DNA from: Methylorubrum aminovorans
GTDB lineage: Bacteria; Pseudomonadota; Alphaproteobacteria; Rhizobiales; Beijerinckiaceae
NCBI RefSeq assembly: GCF_022179725.1
Contig: NZ_BPRC01000021.1
Span: 1 to 64,000, forward strand
Direction of reading: 5' to 3'
Length of the DNA stretch: 64,000 nucleotides
Part shown: piece by piece, positions 43,589 to 53,274 of the stretch
How the letters are laid out: every line of letters starts with the position of its first letter
How positions within the stretch are numbered: position 1 is the first letter of the stretch
Notes under the pieces: generated by a model
Told to the model about the DNA's origin: nothing
Seen by the model: the letters and a program-made list of their open reading frames with translations, nothing else
Database searches by the model: none
Position numbers and translations under genes: made by a program

Positions 43589-46500
43589 AACGGCCCGGGC
43601 CGAGGCTCCCGAGGCGCGAAGCGGCGCAAGCGCAGCCGGGGCCGAGGCGCGCTTTGCCGGCCCCGTCGTCGGAATCGGGGCCTCAGCGGGCGGCCTGGAA
43701 GCCCTGCGCGAGATGCTTTCGCGCGCCCAGGCGCCGACCGGCATGGCCTTCGTCGTCGTCCAGCACCTCGATCCCAATTACGAGAGCATGCTGGCGCAGC
43801 TCCTCGACCGGCATACCGATCTCGAGGTCCTGCAATGCGAGGGCAGCGAGCGTATCGAGGGCGACACGGTCTACATCATCCCGCCCGGTCGCGGGCTCGC
43901 CATCCAGCAGGGCGTGCTCGAACTCACCGAATTCCTGCAGCCGCGCGGGCTGCGCCGCCCCATCGACGACTTCTTCCTATCGCTCGCGGTCGATCAGCAA
44001 GCCAACGCGGCCTGCGTGATCCTCTCGGGCACGGGCGCCGATGGCACCACCGGCCTGCGGGCTGTGAAGGAGCATGGCGGCGTCTGCGTGGTGCAGCAGC
44101 CGGAGACCGCGCGCTACGACGGGATGCCGTTGTCGGCCGTCGGCACCGGCCTCGTGGACTTCGTGCAGCCGCCCGGCGAGATCGTGAACTGCCTCGCGGC
44201 CTTCTTCCGCCGCCGCGGTTCGGACCCGCTCGATGAGCAGGCGGAACGCCTCGCCGACCATGTGGACGACTTGTGCCGGGTGATCCGCACCGCGGTCGGG
44301 CACGATTTCTCCGGCTACAAGCGGACGACGCTCATCCGCCGCGTCGAGCGGCGCATGCACGTGCTGGGCATCGACGCGGGCCGCGACTACCTCGCCCGCA
44401 TCCGGGCGGACAAGTCCGAGTGCGACGCGCTGTTTCGCGACCTGCTGATCAACGTCACGCGATTCTTCCGCGACGCGGAAATGTTCGAGGTCCTGCGCGA
44501 GCGGGCGATCGAGCCGCTGCTGCGCGACCGCGATCCGGACGAGGACATCCGGGTCTGGATCCCGGGCTGTTCGAGCGGCGAGGAGGCCTACTCGATCGCC
44601 ATGCTGTTCGCGGACGCCGCGCGGCGCCTCGACCTGCCGCTCGCGGTCCAGATCTTCGCCACCGACATCGACGAGCGCATGCTGCAGATCGCCCGCGAGG
44701 CGACCTACCCGGCCGCCGCACTCGCCGACATCCCGGCGCCCCTGCGCGAGCGCTACGTGGTGCCCCACGCCGAGCGCTTCACGATCGCCTCAGAGATCCG
44801 CGACCTCATCCGCTTTTCCAGCCACAGCCTGGTCAAGGATCCGCCCTTCTCGCGGATCGATCTTCTGTCCTGCCGCAACCTGCTCATCTACTTCGACGAC
44901 CGTCTGCAGCAATCGGTGCTGCCGCTGTTCCACTACGCGGTACGGCCGGGCGGCTACCTCTTCCTCGGCCCCTCGGAGAGCGTCAGCCGGTTCGAGCAGC
45001 TATTCCCGCCGATCGACCAGCACGCCCGCCTGTTCGAGCGACCGCCGGGCTCGCCGAAATACCCGATCGACCTGCCCGGACATGCCCGGCGCAGCGAGGC
45101 GCGCCGCAACCCGAACGATGGGCAGAAGGCGGCACCGATCGCCGACGAGACGGCCGCTGCCCGGCGCATGCTGGAGCGCTACGCCCCGCCGAGCATGGTC
45201 CTGAATGAGGACGGCGCCATCATCGCGGCCTACGGGCGCCTGAGCCGCTACTTCGACTTTCCCGTGACGCGTACCGGCGGCACCAGCGCCATCACGCTGG
45301 CGCGCCCAGGGCTGCGCGACGTGATCGGCCCCCTGCTGCGGCAGACCCGCGACGCTCGCAAGCGCGTCGTGGTGCGGGACGTGGAGGTGGTGTCCGAATA
45401 CGGGGTCCAGCAGATCGAGCTTGTCTGTGATCCGCTGCCGGACGCCACCATGCTTCTCGTTCTGCGTGACGCGGGCGCCTTCCGCCCGTCGAGCGACCCC
45501 GACCTCGTCGAGATGGATGCCGGCGGCGATCACGTCGAAGCGCTGGAAGAGGAGTTGCTGCGCATCCGCTACAAGCTGCGCTCGACGGTCGAGGAACTGG
45601 AGACCGCCAACGAGGAGCTGAAGAGTTCCAATGAAGAAATGATGTCGATGAACGAGGAGCTCCAATCGACCAACGAGGAGCTGACCACGGTCAACGACGA
45701 GCTGAAGACGAAGATCGACCAGCTCACCGTCGCCAACGCCGACCTGCGCAACTTCTTCGAATCGACCGATCTCGCGGTGGTGGTTCTCGATCGCGACCTG
45801 CGCGTGCGCAGCTTCACCGGCTCGGCCACCGCGATCTTCCCGCTGCAGCCGAGCGACCGTGGGCGACCGCTCGCCGACGTCGCCACGCGGCTCGCCGGTC
45901 CGGAGTACCTGGCCGACGCGCGGGCGGTGTGCGCGGGTGGTTCGGCGATCCAGCGGCGGGTCGTGACCCGCGACGGCGAGCGCACCCTGTCGCTGCGGGT
46001 GCTGCCCTACCGCCTGCAGAGCGCGAGCGTCGACGGCGCCACCCTGGTGCTCACCGACATCACCGAGGCGCTCTCGCTCGAGCGCGAACTCGCCGCCGAG
46101 CGGGAGCGGCTCGACCTCGCGATCAAGGCCGGCGGGATCGGCATCTGGGAATATCTGCCCGACGACAACACCATCATGGTCGATGCCACGGCCGCCGCCA
46201 TGCTCGACCTCGCCTCCGAGGGGCGCCACCCGCTCGCGGATCTGGAGGCGCGCCTGCGACGCGAGGATCGCAGGGAGGTGCGGGACGCGTTCGCGCAGGC
46301 GGCCCGGGGCCTCTGCGATTTCGAGGCGCGCCTGCACGTCCGGGGCGACGGGCACGCCACCCGGTACGTCCGGAGCTACGGGCGACTGATCGTCGGCAGC
46401 GCACCGCACCGGATCATCGGTGTCTCCATCGACGTCTCGCCCGAGCACGCGCTGACCGAGACACGCGACCTGATGCTTCGCGAGATGAATCATCGGGTCA

Positions 46501-47033
46501 AAAATCTGTTCGCGATCATCGGGGGGATGATCACGGCGGGCGCCCGCTTGCAGCAGGACGTCGCGACCTTCGCGCACGACATGCGCGACCGCATCGCCGC
46601 GCTCGGCCGGGCCCACTCGCTGGCCGACCACACCACCGACCAGGGAATGAGCGACCTCTGCAGCCTCGTGGGCGCGACCTTGCAGCCCTACCGCGACCAC
46701 ATCCCGATCGCGATCGAGGGGCCACCCACGGCCGTCGACTGGCGCTACGTGTCCTCGCTCGCGATGATCCTGCACGAATGCGCAACGAATTCCGTGAAGT
46801 ACGGAGCCCTCGGCGCGGAGGACGGTCGCCTCGAAGTGACCTGGGAGCACCGGTCCGACGGGCTCGCCATGCAATGGACCGAGCGGATGACGCGCCGCAC
46901 CGCGGTCAGTGCCGGCCGAGGCTTCGGCACGTCGCTGATCGAGATGTCGCTCCAGCAGCTTCAGGCGACCGTCGAGCGCAAGCTGGACGAGAGCGGATAT
47001 CAGCTCACCCTTGTCATACCCAGCTTGGTGTGA
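43569..47033 (+). CDS. CheB-CheR-PAS-HWE histidine kinase fusion
   Basis: 1,154 residues. CheB methylesterase at about 30-215 with catalytic S39 (GIGASAGGLEAL), H66 (VQHLDPNYESML) and D158 (LSGTGADGTTG). CheR methyltransferase at about 225-490 (TLIRRVERRM, VWIPGCSSGEEAYSIAM, FATDIDERMLQIA). Long coiled coil at about 655-725 (ETANEELKSSNEEMMSMNEE). PAS segments follow, then an HWE kinase with phosphoacceptor H975 (REMNHRVKNLFAIIGG), LHECATNSVKYGAL and the W-T-E motif. It has no receiver in front of CheB, as usual in this multi-domain family. HWE kinases are often light or stress sensors of alphaproteobacteria. It overlaps the LOV gene by 20 bases. The cognate regulator is not visible. Confidence 0.93.
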   Translation: MEPDFPETARAEAPEARSGASAAGAEARFAGPVVGIGASAGGLEALREMLSRAQAPTGMAFVVVQHLDPNYESMLAQLLDRHTDLEVLQCEGSERIEGDTVYIIPPGRGLAIQQGVLELTEFLQPRGLRRPIDDFFLSLAVDQQANAACVILSGTGADGTTGLRAVKEHGGVCVVQQPETARYDGMPLSAVGTGLVDFVQPPGEIVNCLAAFFRRRGSDPLDEQAERLADHVDDLCRVIRTAVGHDFSGYKRTTLIRRVERRMHVLGIDAGRDYLARIRADKSECDALFRDLLINVTRFFRDAEMFEVLRERAIEPLLRDRDPDEDIRVWIPGCSSGEEAYSIAMLFADAARRLDLPLAVQIFATDIDERMLQIAREATYPAAALADIPAPLRERYVVPHAERFTIASEIRDLIRFSSHSLVKDPPFSRIDLLSCRNLLIYFDDRLQQSVLPLFHYAVRPGGYLFLGPSESVSRFEQLFPPIDQHARLFERPPGSPKYPIDLPGHARRSEARRNPNDGQKAAPIADETAAARRMLERYAPPSMVLNEDGAIIAAYGRLSRYFDFPVTRTGGTSAITLARPGLRDVIGPLLRQTRDARKRVVVRDVEVVSEYGVQQIELVCDPLPDATMLLVLRDAGAFRPSSDPDLVEMDAGGDHVEALEEELLRIRYKLRSTVEELETANEELKSSNEEMMSMNEELQSTNEELTTVNDELKTKIDQLTVANADLRNFFESTDLAVVVLDRDLRVRSFTGSATAIFPLQPSDRGRPLADVATRLAGPEYLADARAVCAGGSAIQRRVVTRDGERTLSLRVLPYRLQSASVDGATLVLTDITEALSLERELAAERERLDLAIKAGGIGIWEYLPDDNTIMVDATAAAMLDLASEGRHPLADLEARLRREDRREVRDAFAQAARGLCDFEARLHVRGDGHATRYVRSYGRLIVGSAPHRIIGVSIDVSPEHALTETRDLMLREMNHRVKNLFAIIGGMITAGARLQQDVATFAHDMRDRIAALGRAHSLADHTTDQGMSDLCSLVGATLQPYRDHIPIAIEGPPTAVDWRYVSSLAMILHECATNSVKYGALGAEDGRLEVTWEHRSDGLAMQWTERMTRRTAVSAGRGFGTSLIEMSLQQLQATVERKLDESGYQLTLVIPSLV

Positions 47034-47221
47034 TCGATCGAATAAAAGAGTTGCACCAGTTAAATGGGCTGTATTGATTCAATAATATGCGCCAGACCCA
47101 ATTACAAGAGTATATGTTAATTCTATAATTCGATTCATTGTCCCACAAGGCCGCGGACCACTTGCAGTTATTATTGATAACTTTCAAATTCCTTGTCGCA
47201 TGCTATACTATCTATGCGATA

Positions 47222-47300
47222 ATACGCTTCCGGTTGAAGAATTCGGTCTGGCGTTGGTCTCCGTCATTCCGGGGCGCCGCAGGCGAACCCGAAATTCACG
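47222..47300 (+). repeat. Dispersed repeat, family B, copy 2
   Basis: ATACGCTTCCGGTTGA followed by CCGTCATTCCGGGGCGCC and GCGAACCCG, matching the units at 17460 and 60759. It lacks the right terminal inverted repeat. Confidence 0.6.
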
Positions 47301-47336
47301 ACTGGCCTCGACGGACCACGTGCCTGCCGCATCACG

Positions 47337-47373
47337 GGTGGATTCTGGGTTCCACTGCGCGGCCCCGGAATGA
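47337..47373 (-). repeat. Dispersed repeat, family B, inverted partial copy
   Basis: On the minus strand it reads TCATTCCGGGGCCGCGCAGT, then GGAACCCAGAATCCACCC, close to the right part of the unit at 60759. With the plus-oriented copy just to its left it can form a long imperfect hairpin. Confidence 0.6.
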
Positions 47374-47377
47374 TAGG

Positions 47378-47413
47378 CGAAGGCTATCCCGAGGGGGTCA
47401 ACCAGATTTGGCA
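47378..47413 (+). repeat. Dispersed repeat, family A, copy 3
   Basis: CGAAGGCTATCCCGAGGGGG followed by TCAACCAGATTTGGCA, the right half of the unit seen at 7277, directly abutting the family B fragment. Confidence 0.55.
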
Positions 47414-47520
47414 CAATACAATGAGCACTTCATGTTCCACAAGTTTAGCAATCAATAATACAGATATTCTTCTGTCCATAAGCAGACATTGTCAGTGTCT
47501 GCTTATGATTATCAGAGAGG

Positions 47521-50211
47521 CTACGGTAGCGAGCCCCTGCCTTCGTAGGCATCGAGCTCTTCCCGCAGATACCGTGCCGTGCGGCTCGCCTGCGCCTCGG
47601 CCACCAGCTCGGGACGGCCAGCTGCCACCACAGTGCCACCCAGGTTTCCGGCGCCGGGCCCGACATCGATGACGTGATCGGCCGCTGCGACCACCCGCAT
47701 GTCGTGCTCGACTAGGACAACCGTGTTGCCCGCATCGACCAAGCCGTTGAGCTGGAGCATGAGGCGATCCACGTCGGTCGGATGCAACCCGGTCGTGGGC
47801 TCGTCGAGGACGTAGAGCGTACCGCCGCGCTGGCCCCGCTGCAGCTCGGTCGCGAGCTTGATGCGCTGGGCCTCGCCGCCGGAGAGTTCGGTCGCCGGCT
47901 GGCCCAGCCGCAGGTAGCCCAGGCCGAGATCCCGCAGCACGGAGAGCGGGCGCAGCACGGAGGGCTCGTCCGCGAAGGCGTCACAGGCGCGCTCGACGGT
48001 GAGCCCGAGCGCGTCCGCGATGGTCAGCCCGTTCCACGTGACCTCCAGCGTCTCCGGCGCGTAGCGGGACCCGTGGCAGGTCGGGCAGGGGGCGTAGACA
48101 CTCGGCATGAACAGGAGTTCGACACTGACGAACCCCTCGCCCTCGCAGGCCGGGCAGCGGCCCTTGGCGACGTTGAAGGAGAAGCGGCCGGCATCGTAGC
48201 GGCGCCGGCGCGCCTCGGGCGTGGCGGCGAACAGCTTGCGGACGGCGTCGAACAGGCCGGTATAGGTCGCGAGATTCGAGCGGGGCGTGCGCCCGATCGG
48301 CTTCTGATCGACCTTGACCAAACGCCGGACCCCTTCCATGCCGCCGACGATGCGCCCTTCGGTCGGGCCCGGTGCGTCGTCGAGGGGATCCTCCGGCTCG
48401 TCGTCGGTGTCGAGCGGCCGTCCGAGGCGGTCGCCGACGAGTTCCAGCAGGGCTTGGCTGACGAGACTCGATTTGCCGGAGCCGGAAATGCCCGTCACGG
48501 CGGTGAGACATCCCAGCGGGAACGAGGCCGAGACGCCGCGCAGATTGTTGCGGACGATGTTCTCCAGCCGCAGCCATCCCGAAGGCTCGCGCAGCGGACG
48601 CCGCGGCGGTTCGACCAACCCGAACAGGTGGAGGCGCGTGCGCGACGCCTCGACCGCGCGCAGCCCCTCCGGCGGGCCACTATAGAGCACGGTCCCCCCG
48701 TGCTCGCCCGCCGCCGGACCGACATCGACCAGCCAATCGGCCCGGCGCATCGTGCCGATGTCGTGCTCGACGACGAACAGCGAATTGCCCGAGGCGAGCA
48801 GCCCGGCGAGCGCCTCGTGCATCGCCTCACCGTCGGCGGGGTGCAGCCCGGCGGTGGGCTCGTCGAGCACGTAGGCCACGCCGAAGAGCTGTGAGCGGAG
48901 CTGGGTGGCGAGGCGCAGGCGCTGCAACTCGCCCGACGACAGGGTCGTGGTGACCCGATCCAGCGACAGGTAGCCGAGGCCCAGCTCCGTGAGCGTCGCG
49001 ATCCGGTCGATGAGGTCGGCGGCGAGGCGCTGGGCAGCGAGGCGCTTTTCGATGGAGAGGTTCGGTGTCACGCGCACGTCCGGCGCGCCCGCATGGGCCG
49101 AGGCCCCGGAGGCCGCGCGCCGGGCGCGATCCCGTTGGCCCGCTGCGCGGTCGAGGGTTTCTTGGGCGTCGCCGGTGGCAGGGTGATCGTCGGGCAGGCT
49201 GTCCTCGGCCGCCGGCCCCATCGCCTCGGCGAGTTCGGAGAGCGGCATGCGCGACAGCTCACCGATATCCAACCCCGCGAAGGTGACGGAGAGCGCCTCG
49301 GGCTTCAGGCGTTTGCCCTGGCAGGTCGGGCAGTCCTCGCTCAGGAGGTAGCGCGCGGCACGGCGGCGCATGAGGGCGCTCTGCGAGTTGGTGAAGGTGC
49401 CGAGCACATGACGGCGGGCGCTCGTGAATGTGCCCATGTAGCTCGGCTCCAGGCGACGCTGGCGAGCGAGCCGCGTCTGCTCCGGGGAGAGCCCGGCATA
49501 GACCGGCTCCTGCGGCTGGTCGTCCGTGAACAGGATCCAGTCCCGCAGCGCCCGCGGCAGATCTTTCCAGGGCGTGTCGACGTCGACCCCACGGCTGACG
49601 AGGATGTCCCGCAGGTTTTGGCCGCCCCAGGCCTGCGGCCACGCCGCGACGGCGCGCTCGCGGATCGTGAGCGAAGGGTCGGGCACCATCGACGCTTCCG
49701 TCGCTTGGTAGACCCGCCCAAGCCCGGCGCAAGACGGGCAGGCACCCTGGGGCGTGTTGGGCGAGAAGTCCTCCGCGTAGAGCATCGGCTGGCCCGGCGG
49801 GTAGGTGCCGGCGCGCGAGTACATCATCCGCACGAGGCTCGACAGGGTGGTGACGCTGCCGACCGAGGAGCGGGCGCTGGGCGTACCGCGCTGCTGCTGG
49901 AGGGCGACGGCGGGGGGAAGACCCTCGATGGCATCGACATCGGGCACGCCGACCTGATCGATCATCCGCCGCGCATAAGGAGCGACCGATTCGAAGTAGC
50001 GCCGCTGGGCTTCTGCGTAGAGCGTGCCGAAGGCGAGCGAGGACTTGCCGGAGCCGGAAACGCCGGTGAACACCACGAGGGCGTCACGCGGCAGTTCCAC
50101 GTCGACGTCGCGTAAATTGTGCTCCCTGGCTCCCTTCACCGTCACGTAGCCCGGCCGTCCCGCGCCTGCCCGAGCAATCCTGGCCCCTTCTCTGGGCTTC
50201 GGCTGATCCAT
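47521..50211 (-). CDS. Class II UvrA-like ABC ATPase (UvrA2)
   Basis: 896 residues with two ABC ATPase modules: Walker A GVSGSGKSSLAFGTL and GISGSGKSSLVSQAL, signature TLSSGELQRLRLA and ELSGGEAQRIKLA, Walker B YVLDEPTAGLHP and YVLDEPTTGLHP. Zinc-binding CxxC pairs are present (CPSCAGLG with CPTCQGKRL; CPACEGEG with CPTCHGSRY). It lacks the full UvrB-binding insertion of housekeeping UvrA, fitting UvrA2 proteins found in drug-resistance or DNA-damage contexts. The start is ATG 50211 with GAGGAAGG upstream. No uvrB is nearby. Confidence 0.88.
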   Translation of the reverse strand: MDQPKPREGARIARAGAGRPGYVTVKGAREHNLRDVDVELPRDALVVFTGVSGSGKSSLAFGTLYAEAQRRYFESVAPYARRMIDQVGVPDVDAIEGLPPAVALQQQRGTPSARSSVGSVTTLSSLVRMMYSRAGTYPPGQPMLYAEDFSPNTPQGACPSCAGLGRVYQATEASMVPDPSLTIRERAVAAWPQAWGGQNLRDILVSRGVDVDTPWKDLPRALRDWILFTDDQPQEPVYAGLSPEQTRLARQRRLEPSYMGTFTSARRHVLGTFTNSQSALMRRRAARYLLSEDCPTCQGKRLKPEALSVTFAGLDIGELSRMPLSELAEAMGPAAEDSLPDDHPATGDAQETLDRAAGQRDRARRAASGASAHAGAPDVRVTPNLSIEKRLAAQRLAADLIDRIATLTELGLGYLSLDRVTTTLSSGELQRLRLATQLRSQLFGVAYVLDEPTAGLHPADGEAMHEALAGLLASGNSLFVVEHDIGTMRRADWLVDVGPAAGEHGGTVLYSGPPEGLRAVEASRTRLHLFGLVEPPRRPLREPSGWLRLENIVRNNLRGVSASFPLGCLTAVTGISGSGKSSLVSQALLELVGDRLGRPLDTDDEPEDPLDDAPGPTEGRIVGGMEGVRRLVKVDQKPIGRTPRSNLATYTGLFDAVRKLFAATPEARRRRYDAGRFSFNVAKGRCPACEGEGFVSVELLFMPSVYAPCPTCHGSRYAPETLEVTWNGLTIADALGLTVERACDAFADEPSVLRPLSVLRDLGLGYLRLGQPATELSGGEAQRIKLATELQRGQRGGTLYVLDEPTTGLHPTDVDRLMLQLNGLVDAGNTVVLVEHDMRVVAAADHVIDVGPGAGNLGGTVVAAGRPELVAEAQASRTARYLREELDAYEGRGSLP

Positions 50212-50700
50212 GCGCCTTCCTCTCCACACGCCCTCTCTCGCAGGACACCGAACGTTGCCGCGCCGACTGGAGATTCAGGCGTGCGGGAGCTACCCCTTGC
50301 GGGAAACCGTCACAAGGCTGGAGCCGACTCGTTGAGCTTGGTGCGGTGACATGCACGACGCGCGGATCGAATCGCGGGCGCAGATCGTGGGGGATGATAC
50401 GGCGAAACAGGATCGTTTGCCCGCGGCGGCGGACGTTGAAGCGAGGCAGGGCACAACGCCTTGCCGTCCAGACCAGTGGACCTCCCGAGCGGACCGCAAC
50501 GGAGCGGTCAGCCCGAGCGGATCCGAAATCAGCCGGAGAATCACCGGACGCGAAGGTCCACTATCGACACAGCAGCAGAACCAGGCAACAATGCGCCGTT
50601 CATCGAGTTTATTCATTAATGCATTAAATACTTTCCGATCCTGATTAACACTATATGCGCGACATACAACTGAGATAAAATCAGATTTTTATCATAAAAG
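50212..50700. other. Gap upstream of the uvrA2 gene
   Basis: About 490 bases. A 97-codon plus frame at 50351-50644 and antisense frames exist, but none shows a recognisable family or ribosome site. The last 100 bases are A+T-rich. No gene is called. Confidence 0.45.
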
Positions 50701-51651
50701 CTAGCATCTCTTCTGTGCCATGGTCCGGCGCGTTGCTAATTCCGCCAGTAGTTTACCATCCTCCGTCGACAGAAGCGCACGATGGCAGCAACGCGCATCG
50801 TCACCCAAAGCCAGCATACGCACCGTGAGACGGTCACCCAATTCGATGTTCGCGTGGAACAGAGCTCGACGCTCCCGAGTGGTGACGAGACCCGAGCGCT
50901 TGCCGAGGAAATGCCACTCGGCCCGGTCCACGGCGGCGACGAAGCTGCTGAAGTACAGAAGCCCGGCTCCGTTGAAGTCCAGGTAGGGACATGGCTCGAC
51001 GACCAGGGTTCCAAGCTCGCGCTCGTCCGGCGCCGCGCCAGCCCCCGAAAAGACGTGCTCGGTGCCGGAGGGCTGGAGGGGCATGCCCCCGAAAGCGGGC
51101 ATGGCGTGCCCTCGCCCCTCGATCCTCACCCGGGCGATGGAACGGTTCACGCCCTCAGCCTGACGCCTCACGAACACGGAGGTCATCTCCACATCCGCAA
51201 CCAGCCGGCCCCGGCAAGCCGCAGCGTGCTGGCTGACGACCCGGGTCTCAGAGAGGTACGTGACCTTCGAGCGCACGTCCAACGCGTCGTTCTCGCGAAC
51301 GCCACCGAGGTCGCCGCCCTGCAGAGAGATGCTCCGGAACGCTGCGTAGACGGGCGGCTCGCCCGCGGGCCCGAACCCGGCCTCGGCCCTGCCGAACGCC
51401 TTGGCGATCAAACCCCAGTGACGATGTCCCAGCTCCTTCCAGAGCCAATTCTCGGAAAGGCCGCTCGGGCAGAGATGCGGCATGCCCAGGACATGGCGGC
51501 AGGCATCCGTCAGAGGCGTGCCGACCCCTTCGAGCGCAATGTGCAAACCCAACGGCCTTCTCCTTCGAAAACGGGCGGACCGGGTGGCGGTAGCTGTCGA
51601 GACTTGGCCACCCGGCCCTTGTCGAAGCGGTATCTCTGGGAAGGAGGTCAC
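50701..51651 (-). CDS. LnmK/Pnap_2097-family double hot-dog protein
   Basis: 316 residues from GTG 51651 (start uncertain; the first about 45 residues look non-homologous). The conserved family blocks are MPHLCPSGLSENWLWKELGH with RHWGLI, SKVTYLSETRVVSQHAA, and PYLDFNGAGLLYFSSFVAAV with DRAEWHFL. LnmK of leinamycin biosynthesis is an acyltransferase/decarboxylase acting on methylmalonyl-CoA and an acyl carrier protein; Pnap_2097 relatives are of unknown function. No carrier protein, ketosynthase or CoA enzyme lies nearby, so this is an orphan copy. The neighbouring Nit1C cluster may or may not be related. Confidence 0.78.
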   Translation of the reverse strand: MTSFPEIPLRQGPGGQVSTATATRSARFRRRRPLGLHIALEGVGTPLTDACRHVLGMPHLCPSGLSENWLWKELGHRHWGLIAKAFGRAEAGFGPAGEPPVYAAFRSISLQGGDLGGVRENDALDVRSKVTYLSETRVVSQHAAACRGRLVADVEMTSVFVRRQAEGVNRSIARVRIEGRGHAMPAFGGMPLQPSGTEHVFSGAGAAPDERELGTLVVEPCPYLDFNGAGLLYFSSFVAAVDRAEWHFLGKRSGLVTTRERRALFHANIELGDRLTVRMLALGDDARCCHRALLSTEDGKLLAELATRRTMAQKRC

Positions 51652-51973
51652 TTCGATCTCGTCCGCGCCCCCGGCGTCACCTCCAAGAGGAGGCCAGGGC
51701 CGTGGGAATGCTCATCGATACTTCCGCATTAGCGCAGCCGGCTCGACCACGGCGGCCTTCGGCGCCGTGAGAGCGGCGCGATGAAGCGGATACTGCAAAC
51801 TCTGTATTCTACTCGACAATGCTCAAGAAGTGCTTCGAGGGTCGTCTTATTGCAGGAACGGCACAGGCACTGATGTGCCTGGTCGACAGATCGGATCGGC
51901 CCGCCTCGGGGACCTACGAAGCGTATCCCCCAGCCCCTCATGGGTGGCACCAAGAGCCCGCCGAGCTCTCGGG
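51652..51973. other. Gap between the LnmK-like gene and Nit1C
   Basis: About 320 bases downstream of the Nit1C operon and upstream of the LnmK-like gene. I see no gene or clear terminator hairpin. Confidence 0.4.
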
Positions 51974-53242
51974 TCAGACCGCAAACCTGAGGGCGGGCCG
52001 CTCGGCTCCGAGGCGCTTCTGAATCACTTGCACGATGTGCTCGGCATCGCGACCGACCGCCCCGAAGCGGCCCGAACCCCAGGTGTTCAGCCAGGGCAAG
52101 CCGATGAAGTAGACGCCGTCCTCGTTCGTGACGCCGCGCTTGTGCTTCGGATTGCCCGCGCCGTTGAACACCGAGGCGTCGAGCCAGCGGAAATCCGGCG
52201 TGAAGCCGATGCACCAGACGACGCTGGTGATACCCGAGCCGTCGAGAGCGAGGCTGGTGACCGGCTCTCCCGGCTCCCAGACCGGCGTGTAGTGCGCCTG
52301 CGCCGGGGCCTTGATGCCGGTCTCGGCAATGTACTTGTCGATGGCCGCGTTGATGCCGTTGTAGGTCCGGTCGGCCTGATCGAGCGAGTGCTTGAGGTCG
52401 TCGCGGAAGCGCAAGGCGCCGTCCCGGTAATCCTCCATCAGGCCGTAGAGCTTCATGCCCTCGACGGCGAAGCGGCGCAGGTCGATGTCGCGACCGCCGT
52501 CGCGGCCGGTCACGTAGTGGTTGGTGTTGTCGCGCACGCCGTCGCGCAGCGGATGATTGTCGACGGTCATCTCGTAGTAGCCCATGTCGGCGAGCCACGT
52601 GACGACGTCGCGGCCGCGATAGAAGCGGGCGCAGCGGGGCGCGTCGCCCACCGCCAAGTGCACCTTGCGGCCGGCGAGGTGCAGATCCTCGGCGATCTGG
52701 GCGCCGGACTGACCGGAGCCCACCACCAGCACTTCGCCCTCGGGCAACTGGTCCGGGTTGCGGTACTGGTTCGAGTGGATCTGCGTGACCGAGCCCGGCA
52801 GCTTCTCGGCCATGCGCGGGATGATCGGCGTGTGGTAGCCGCCCGAGGCGACGACGACCTCGTTCGCGGTGTAGTCGCCCTCCGAGGTCTGCACCGAGAA
52901 GAGGCCGTCCTCGCGCCGCGCGACGCGCGTGACCGCGACGCCCTCGCGGATCGGCGGGTTCACCTTGGCGACGAAAGCCTTCAGGTAGGCGACGATCTCG
53001 TCCCTCTTCATGAACCCGTCCGGATCCGGACCGTCATAGCGGTGGCCGGGCAGGTCGCACTGCCAGTTCGGCGTGACGAGGCAGAACGTGTCCCAGCGCT
53101 GCGTCGACCACGTGTGGGCGGCCGTGTTCTTCTCGAAAACGAGGTGCTCGATGCCGCGCTGCTTGAGGTGGTAGCTGACCGAGAGGCCAGCTTGGCCGCC
53201 GCCGACGATGACGACGGGAACATGACGGGTCGTGGAGGTCAT
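51974..53242 (-). CDS. MSMEG_0569-family FAD-dependent oxidoreductase (Nit1C flavoprotein)
   Basis: 422 residues. FAD-binding GxGxxG (VVIVGGGQAGLSVSYHLKQR) at about 10-28 and NADPH-binding VLVVGSGQSGAQIAEDL at about 175; general layout of flavin monooxygenases (FMO/YUCCA-like). The conserved block WDTFCLVTPNWQCDLPGHRY is typical of this subfamily. The start is ATG 53242 with GGAG upstream; an open frame continues 43 codons further without support. It is the last gene of the Nit1C operon (nitH position). The substrate is not known; an oxygenation step in cyanide or nitrile metabolism is a guess from context. Confidence 0.9.
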   Translation of the reverse strand: MTSTTRHVPVVIVGGGQAGLSVSYHLKQRGIEHLVFEKNTAAHTWSTQRWDTFCLVTPNWQCDLPGHRYDGPDPDGFMKRDEIVAYLKAFVAKVNPPIREGVAVTRVARREDGLFSVQTSEGDYTANEVVVASGGYHTPIIPRMAEKLPGSVTQIHSNQYRNPDQLPEGEVLVVGSGQSGAQIAEDLHLAGRKVHLAVGDAPRCARFYRGRDVVTWLADMGYYEMTVDNHPLRDGVRDNTNHYVTGRDGGRDIDLRRFAVEGMKLYGLMEDYRDGALRFRDDLKHSLDQADRTYNGINAAIDKYIAETGIKAPAQAHYTPVWEPGEPVTSLALDGSGITSVVWCIGFTPDFRWLDASVFNGAGNPKHKRGVTNEDGVYFIGLPWLNTWGSGRFGAVGRDAEHIVQVIQKRLGAERPALRFAV

Positions 53243-53274
53243 GGCTCTGGCTCCGTGAGGGAAAGGGCGTCGGC

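Larger units (their letters stand above)
47034..47520. other. A+T-rich gap with a cluster of dispersed repeats
   Basis: Noncoding. 47034-47220 is unusually A+T-rich for this genome. 47222-47413 is a mosaic of repeat families B (both orientations) and A. The stretch near 47460-47510 contains CAGACATTGTCAGTGTCTG, a short palindrome that may end transcription of one of the convergent genes. Confidence 0.55.

Noticed and set aside
47074..47090. ATTGATTCAAT after the kinase gene as a FixK box
   Set aside because: The dyad has a one-base centre, not the required spacing, and lies downstream of a gene.
50351..50644. 97-codon open frame upstream of uvrA2
   Set aside because: No homology is recognisable and an equally long antisense frame exists. 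Not supported.
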